Shown piece by piece: positions 58,491 to 64,000 of a DNA stretch of 64,000 bases; the first letter of the stretch is position 1, and the number at the start of each line of letters is the position of its first letter. This stretch comes from Prochlorococcus sp. MIT 0603. Its GTDB lineage: Bacteria; Cyanobacteriota; Cyanobacteriia; PCC-6307; Cyanobiaceae. The DNA is taken from the NCBI RefSeq assembly GCF_000760215.1, contig NZ_JNAW01000002.1:62001-126000 (forward strand), in the 5' to 3' direction. Below the pieces are notes generated by a model that saw only the letters and a program-made list of their open reading frames with translations, made no database searches and was not told the DNA's origin. A program made the position numbers and the translations under genes.

Positions 58491-59300
58491 ATGCACATGG
58501 GAAGAAAATGCTACCGCCATTTATGGTTATTGTCTGGAACAGGAGATGGACCGGTTCTTGCAAAGGAATTGATATTAAAAGGTTGGAAGGTTAGCGTAAG
58601 CGTTGTTTCTAGAGAGGCCTCATCGGCATACTCTCAAATACCCTTGCAGAATCTATGGGTTGGGGCTTTGGAAGGGGTTGAATCTATTCGTGCGAATCTA
58701 AAGAAATCTCGTGAATCTCATTTTGGATTTGATTGGGTTATAGATGCTACGCATCCTTTTGCTCAAGTAATAAGTCCTAATCTCAAGACAGTTTGTAAAG
58801 AATTTGATCAACCTTTGCTTCGTTTTGAGCGTTTTATTCAAACGAGTGAGGAAGCGATATTGATTCAGAGTTATAAAGATCTTTTGAATTTTAACTTAAC
58901 TGGGGAAAGAGTCCTTTTTGCGATTGGATCAAAATTCTTACCTGAGGCTATTGAATATGCTCTTATAGCAGGTGCAATCCCTTTCGCTAGGGTTTTACCT
59001 TCTATCCAAGGGCTTTCTAAAGCATTGTGTAGCAAAATGCCTCAAAATCATGCGGCAGTTCTTAAGCCTTTGCAAGGCAACCCTCTTGGAGAGATTGAAG
59101 CGTCTCTTTGCAAGCAATGGAGAATAACAGGTATTGTTGCTAGGGAATCTGGAGGACCAACACAAGCGCTTTGGCAAAAGATTGCTTCTCAACAAAAGTT
59201 GAATTTATTTTTGATATCTCGACCTTCTCCTCTTGATTATATTTGCGTAGTGAATACATATTCGGATTTATTCAACTTCCTTGAATTGAATAATCATTAA
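58491..59300 (+). CDS. cobK: Precorrin-6A/cobalt-precorrin-6A reductase
   Basis: NAD(P)H-dependent reductase of the corrin pathway. The N-terminus LWLLSGTGDGPVLAKELILKGW binds nucleotide; FDWVIDATHPFAQVISPNL, PLLRFERF and VARESGGPTQALWQKI are typical of CobK/CbiJ. About 270 residues, usual length. ATG at 58491 is preferred to the GTG at 58476. It forms part of a scattered cobamide pathway with cobM and the CobT-like protein. Confidence 0.9.
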   Translation: MHMGRKCYRHLWLLSGTGDGPVLAKELILKGWKVSVSVVSREASSAYSQIPLQNLWVGALEGVESIRANLKKSRESHFGFDWVIDATHPFAQVISPNLKTVCKEFDQPLLRFERFIQTSEEAILIQSYKDLLNFNLTGERVLFAIGSKFLPEAIEYALIAGAIPFARVLPSIQGLSKALCSKMPQNHAAVLKPLQGNPLGEIEASLCKQWRITGIVARESGGPTQALWQKIASQQKLNLFLISRPSPLDYICVVNTYSDLFNFLELNNH

Positions 59301-59332
59301 AATCATATTAGTCTAATTACTATTTTATCTTC

Positions 59333-59659
59333 ATGCCTTCATATCATTTGGATAAAACACTTTTAATAGTTCTAACAACAGTGAGCAATTTTCAATATGC
59401 TAAGAAATTGACTAAGATTATCTTAGAGAAGAAACTAGCATCTTGTGTCAATTTAAATGATACTTATTCGCTTTATTGGTGGAAGGGAAAGATTGAAGAA
59501 GGTTCAGAAGTGAAATTAACTATTAAAACAAGACAATGCTTTTTAAATGAATTATATGAAACCATAAAGAAATATCATAGCTATGATATACCAGAGTTTA
59601 TTTATTTTGAAGCTTCTTCAAGTAAGGAATATAATGAATGGATTTCTGATGTTATTTAA
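59333..59659 (+). CDS. cutA: CutA family divalent cation tolerance protein
   Basis: A 108-residue trimeric protein of the CutA1 family. The signature segments are LTTVSNFQYAKKLTKIILEKKLASCVNL, YWWKGKIEEGSEVKLTIKT and a C-terminal YDIPEFIYFEASSSKEYNEWI. A metal-tolerance or signalling role is known for the family, but the exact function is debated. 32 bp after cobK on the same strand; its stop overlaps the PfkB gene tail by 4 bp. Confidence 0.93.
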   Translation: MPSYHLDKTLLIVLTTVSNFQYAKKLTKIILEKKLASCVNLNDTYSLYWWKGKIEEGSEVKLTIKTRQCFLNELYETIKKYHSYDIPEFIYFEASSSKEYNEWISDVI

Positions 59660-60660
59660 TATGTAGAGTGGTTTAGCTTTTTATTGACTAGGCTTCTTAA
59701 AGATGTTTTTGATCTTGAGCCAAGTTGAGTAACTATCTGGCCAGCACATATTGAGCCAATCTCTCCACAGGTGGTTAAATTTTTATTATGAATATATCCA
59801 TACAAGAAACCACTGGCATACAAATCTCCTGCTCCTGTTGTATCAATTGCTTTGCCGAAATTATGTGACTTTATTGTATGAACTCTTCCAGCTGAAATTA
59901 TGATTGACCCTTTTTCACCTCTAGTTATGACTGCTATTTCACACTTATCTTTTATCTTTTCTATAGCACTTTGTAAAGTGGATGATTTGTAGAGTGAAAT
60001 TATTTCTATTTCATTTGCGAAAATTATGTCAATATAATTCTCTAATAATTCTTGAAAACTATCCCGATGCCTTTCAATACAGAAAATATCTGATAATGAA
60101 AGAGCTATTTTCCCTCCATAGTTTCTACATACTTCTGCCGAAGTTTTGAAAGCATCTTTAGCTGAATTTAAATCCCATAAATATCCCTCTAAATATAAGA
60201 CCTTTGCTTTTTTTACAATTGAAAGATCGATATCATTTCTTTTAAGTGAATTTGAGCAGCCAAGAAAAGTACACATTGTTCTCTCTGCATCAGGGGTTAT
60301 ATAGATAAAACATCTCCCAGTAGGCTCATCACCTTTAACTGTTGGCGAATTAAAGATTGCCCCTGTTGAGGAAATATCCTCTTTGAAAATCTCTCCTAGT
60401 TGATCATCTTGAACCCTGCCGATGAAATTTGTTGAACAGCCCAATTCTGCTAAGCCTGCAATTGTATTTGCAGCAGATCCACCAGAACTCTGTAGCTTTG
60501 ATTTGCTCTTTAAGTAAAGTTTTTGTGCTTTATTTTGATCTATTAACGTCATGCTTCCTTTTAAAAGAGAATTTTCATAAAGGAATGAATCATCAATATT
60601 TATAAGTACATCTACTATTGCATTCCCAATGGCTACTACATCAATATTATTTATATTCAT
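59656..60660 (-). CDS. PfkB family carbohydrate/nucleoside kinase
   Basis: A 334-residue ribokinase-type kinase. The N-terminus VVAIGNAIVDVLINIDDSFL and SGGSAANTIAGLAELGC are the sugar-binding regions; the catalytic DTTGAGDLYASGFLYGYIH carries the anion hole and catalytic Asp. The family resembles adenosine kinase or fructokinase-like types in marine cyanobacteria; the substrate cannot be set from sequence alone. It overlaps cutA by 4 bp tail to tail and follows purA by 30 bp. Confidence 0.88.
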   Translation of the reverse strand: MNINNIDVVAIGNAIVDVLINIDDSFLYENSLLKGSMTLIDQNKAQKLYLKSKSKLQSSGGSAANTIAGLAELGCSTNFIGRVQDDQLGEIFKEDISSTGAIFNSPTVKGDEPTGRCFIYITPDAERTMCTFLGCSNSLKRNDIDLSIVKKAKVLYLEGYLWDLNSAKDAFKTSAEVCRNYGGKIALSLSDIFCIERHRDSFQELLENYIDIIFANEIEIISLYKSSTLQSAIEKIKDKCEIAVITRGEKGSIIISAGRVHTIKSHNFGKAIDTTGAGDLYASGFLYGYIHNKNLTTCGEIGSICAGQIVTQLGSRSKTSLRSLVNKKLNHSTY

Positions 60661-60690
60661 TTGACTGTTTATGAGATTTAAATCAGGTAA

Positions 60691-62031
<1,341 letters not shown>

Positions 62032-62095
62032 TCAAGAGTTTACAACAATCTCAGATTTTTTTGTGTAAGTCAAACAAATCAATCAAAAGTTATAT

Positions 62096-62530
62096 TTACA
62101 TTTCCTTTGTAACTATTTTTTCTGCTCTTGATAGTTCTTTGTTTAGCCGCTCCTTTAATTTTTCTGGTAAAGGCCTATTTGAGAAAGTTTTATAGTGACC
62201 TGCCATTGCATTAAGGGCTGTTTGCATTGTTGTAAAAGACGATGAGCCATTTACTTGAGGGCGATTACGGTATCTAGATATATATGCTGTGATAAGTCCT
62301 AGTGCTTCATCTTTAGCATCTGGTTGTGCTTCATCTGTATCAGCCAAAGCAATAGTTGTTTTTAGGCTTTGTGCAACTGAAACTGTATCCTTTACAAAAT
62401 CCCCAGACATTGATGCCCCTGCAGCAAGAAGGCTGTTTCCAAACGGGTGAAGTGTTAATAATAAGCCTAGGCATATCGCTAACGAAGAGCGAATCAATTT
62501 TTTGATGAGGTTTTGTAGATTCCTGGACAT
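62096..62530 (-). CDS. psb27: Photosystem II assembly protein Psb27
   Basis: Lumenal four-helix assembly factor that binds CP43 during photosystem II assembly and repair. An N-terminal signal peptide (SSLAICLGLLLTLHPFGNSLLA) is followed by the mature domain with YRNRPQVNGSSSFTTMQTALN and GHYKTFSNRPLPEKLKERLNKEL, the conserved helices. 144 residues. No lipobox cysteine follows the signal, unlike the lipid-anchored Synechocystis protein. It is 33 bp after proS on the same strand. Confidence 0.93.
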   Translation of the reverse strand: MSRNLQNLIKKLIRSSLAICLGLLLTLHPFGNSLLAAGASMSGDFVKDTVSVAQSLKTTIALADTDEAQPDAKDEALGLITAYISRYRNRPQVNGSSSFTTMQTALNAMAGHYKTFSNRPLPEKLKERLNKELSRAEKIVTKEM

Positions 62531-62563
62531 TTTTAATAAGTAATTAATATAACTCTATAAGAA

Positions 62564-64000
62564 TCAATGCAAAAGTGACTTTTTATGATGAGATATTTTT
62601 TCTATGAGTTCGTTTACAGCAGCTTCTGAATTTAATGATCTTGATTCTTTGTTGGATCGGTTAACTAACTCGACTTTCCCAGAAGATGAATCTCTCCCAG
62701 CAATTATTTTCCAAGGGATCCCAATGAGATCTGCATCTTTGAATTTAACTCCAGCTCTTTCATCCCTATCATCAATTAATGCATCAATACCTTTCCTTTT
62801 AAGTTCTAAATATATTTGTTCGCCAAGCTCAGATTGAGCGTTATCTTTCATATTAGCTACAACAACTACAACTTCAAAAGGGGCAATATTTAAAGGCCAT
62901 ATTATTCCAGACTCATCATGGTTTTGTTCAACAGATGCTTGGGCAAGTCGAGATATGCCTATCCCATAGCAGCCCATCCAAAACGGCTCTTCAATACCTG
63001 ACTGATTTGTAAACGTAGATTTTAAGGAGGATGAGTATTTTTTGCCAAGTTGAAATATATGTCCAATTTCAATTCCTCTTTTTTCCAAAAGTTTTTGCTT
63101 TGGATTGTTAATAGAAATATCTCCTGCCATTGCTTTTCTTATATCAACAACTTCTGGAGTTATTTCAAGGGAAGGCCAATCTGCATAGACTTTGTGATAG
63201 TTGAGTGTATTTGCTCCACATACAAATGATTTTAGATTTGCAGCCGTATGATCTGCAAATCTAATGAATTTGTGTTCCCAGTTAGCAGCATTATCTAAAA
63301 CAGAATCTTTTAGATCTGGTCCTAGGTAACCAATTGGTAGATCATTAAGACCTTGTTGCTCAAGATCCTTTAGATTTATTGTTGATAGCTTGACTACATC
63401 CTTATTCAAATATTTGCTTATTTCATTACTTAATTTGACCTCATTTAACTCTTGATCCCCTCTAATACTTATAAGTATTGGTTGATATATGTTTTTATCC
63501 AGTAACGCTATTAGGAGGATTACTTTGATTATTTGATCAGGTGTAAACCCTTTTTCATTAGATAGTTCTTGTATTGATTTTTGGTTTTTAGTTTCTAGTA
63601 ATTGAGTTTCTTTCTTTTCCAGTGCTTTTGCTTTTGGTGGTATTGAATTAGCTTTTTCTTGATTGGCAGCATATTTTTTGTCAGGACTGAATAAAATCAG
63701 GTCTTCTCCTACTTCTGCAGGTGCCATAAATTCTTTTGATTCTGCACCACCTATTGCGCCACTATCTGCTTCTACTGAAACTGTTTCAAGACCACATCTT
63801 TTAAAAATTCTTTCGTATGCATTATTCATTTCTAAATAAGTATTTTTCAAATCCTTTTCATTGGAATGAAAGGAGTAAGAATCCTTCATTATAAATTCTC
63901 TACTCCTCATTAATCCAAATCTCGGTCGGATTTCATCACGAAATTTGGTTTGGATTTGATATAGATTTACTGGAAGCTGTTTATAGGATCTCAAACATTC
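62564..64000 (-). CDS. proS: Prolyl-tRNA synthetase (5' end outside window)
   Basis: Class II aminoacyl-tRNA synthetase. The visible part includes motif 2 region RDEIRPRFGLMRSREFIMKDSYSFH and SGAIGGAESKEFMAPAEVGED, the INS editing domain (KVILLIALLDKNIYQPILIS, KFIRFADHTAANLKSFVCG), and motif 3 CYGIGISRLAQASVEQNHDE-like sequence, then the anticodon-binding end. The reading frame is open at the window edge, so the first ~100+ residues, including motif 1, are missing here. It precedes psb27 by 33 bp. Confidence 0.96.
   Translation of the reverse strand, partial: ECLRSYKQLPVNLYQIQTKFRDEIRPRFGLMRSREFIMKDSYSFHSNEKDLKNTYLEMNNAYERIFKRCGLETVSVEADSGAIGGAESKEFMAPAEVGEDLILFSPDKKYAANQEKANSIPPKAKALEKKETQLLETKNQKSIQELSNEKGFTPDQIIKVILLIALLDKNIYQPILISIRGDQELNEVKLSNEISKYLNKDVVKLSTINLKDLEQQGLNDLPIGYLGPDLKDSVLDNAANWEHKFIRFADHTAANLKSFVCGANTLNYHKVYADWPSLEITPEVVDIRKAMAGDISINNPKQKLLEKRGIEIGHIFQLGKKYSSSLKSTFTNQSGIEEPFWMGCYGIGISRLAQASVEQNHDESGIIWPLNIAPFEVVVVVANMKDNAQSELGEQIYLELKRKGIDALIDDRDERAGVKFKDADLIGIPWKIIAGRDSSSGKVELVNRSNKESRSLNSEAAVNELIEKISHHKKSLLH

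Overview
The window looks like a contiguous piece of chromosome from a marine picocyanobacterium, most likely a low-light-adapted Prochlorococcus of the SS120/MIT9211 type. That assignment is inference. It rests on low-to-moderate G+C, very short intergenic gaps, photosystem I (psaF, psaJ), cytochrome b6f (petA, petC) and Psb27 genes, a high-light-inducible protein, non-operonic groEL with a GGM tail, and small picocyanobacterial hypothetical proteins. I see no phage, insertion sequence, CRISPR array or genomic-island signature. Every recognisable gene appears intact except those cut by the window edges.

Layout. 0-4.6 kb: a CobT-like UPF0284 protein, a Tat-exported substrate-binding lipoprotein, an iron-sulfur aldo/keto reductase, riboflavin synthase and an AbrB-type regulator. 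4.6-12.4 kb: terminal oxidase ctaC-ctaD-ctaE on the minus strand, facing ctaA-ctaB (heme A synthesis) and an ABC exporter on the plus strand. 12.4-20 kb: groEL, fabG, ispD, an S66 peptidase, a UbiA prenyltransferase and exopolyphosphatase. 20-24.5 kb: cobM-lgt, petA, petC and tatC. 24.5-30.8 kb: an NFACT/RqcH protein, gmk, psaJ-psaF, tsaD, a hli gene and a Na+/H+ antiporter. 30.8-34.7 kb: gltX, tRNA-Asp, a small conserved gene, tRNA-Trp, rplS and map. 34.7-40.4 kb: an SDR, a BioD/DRTGG protein, a Rossmann (DprA/LOG-like) protein, a YajQ protein, a band-7 protein and hemL. 40.7-50 kb: xthA, hypotheticals, larC, a flippase-like membrane protein, an iron-type ABC permease, a PhhB-like protein, YjbQ, an M32 carboxypeptidase and ppa. 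50-64 kb: hemC, rpoD, a GC-rich structured locus, priA, a DUF3153 protein, argB, a DUF2854 protein, ssb, cobK, cutA, a PfkB kinase, purA, psb27 and the 3' part of proS.

How the genes work together. Tetrapyrrole chemistry recurs: hemL and hemC feed the pathway, ctaB/ctaA make heme A for the neighbouring oxidase, and cobM, cobK and the CobT-like protein belong to a scattered cobamide pathway. petC encodes a twin-arginine Rieske protein and lies close to tatC, its probable translocase. Gene packing is tight: several convergent pairs overlap at their 3' ends, by up to 50 bp.

The most interesting unexplained signal is a 100-nt, nearly fully paired, GC-rich rod between rpoD and priA (52706-52805), a candidate structured RNA. 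Further points are a perfect 13-bp hairpin at 24869-24898, non-ATG or missing starts (ctaA, gltX, ispD), a C-terminal extension on YjbQ, an N-terminal extension on L19, and a Psb27 without a lipobox cysteine.
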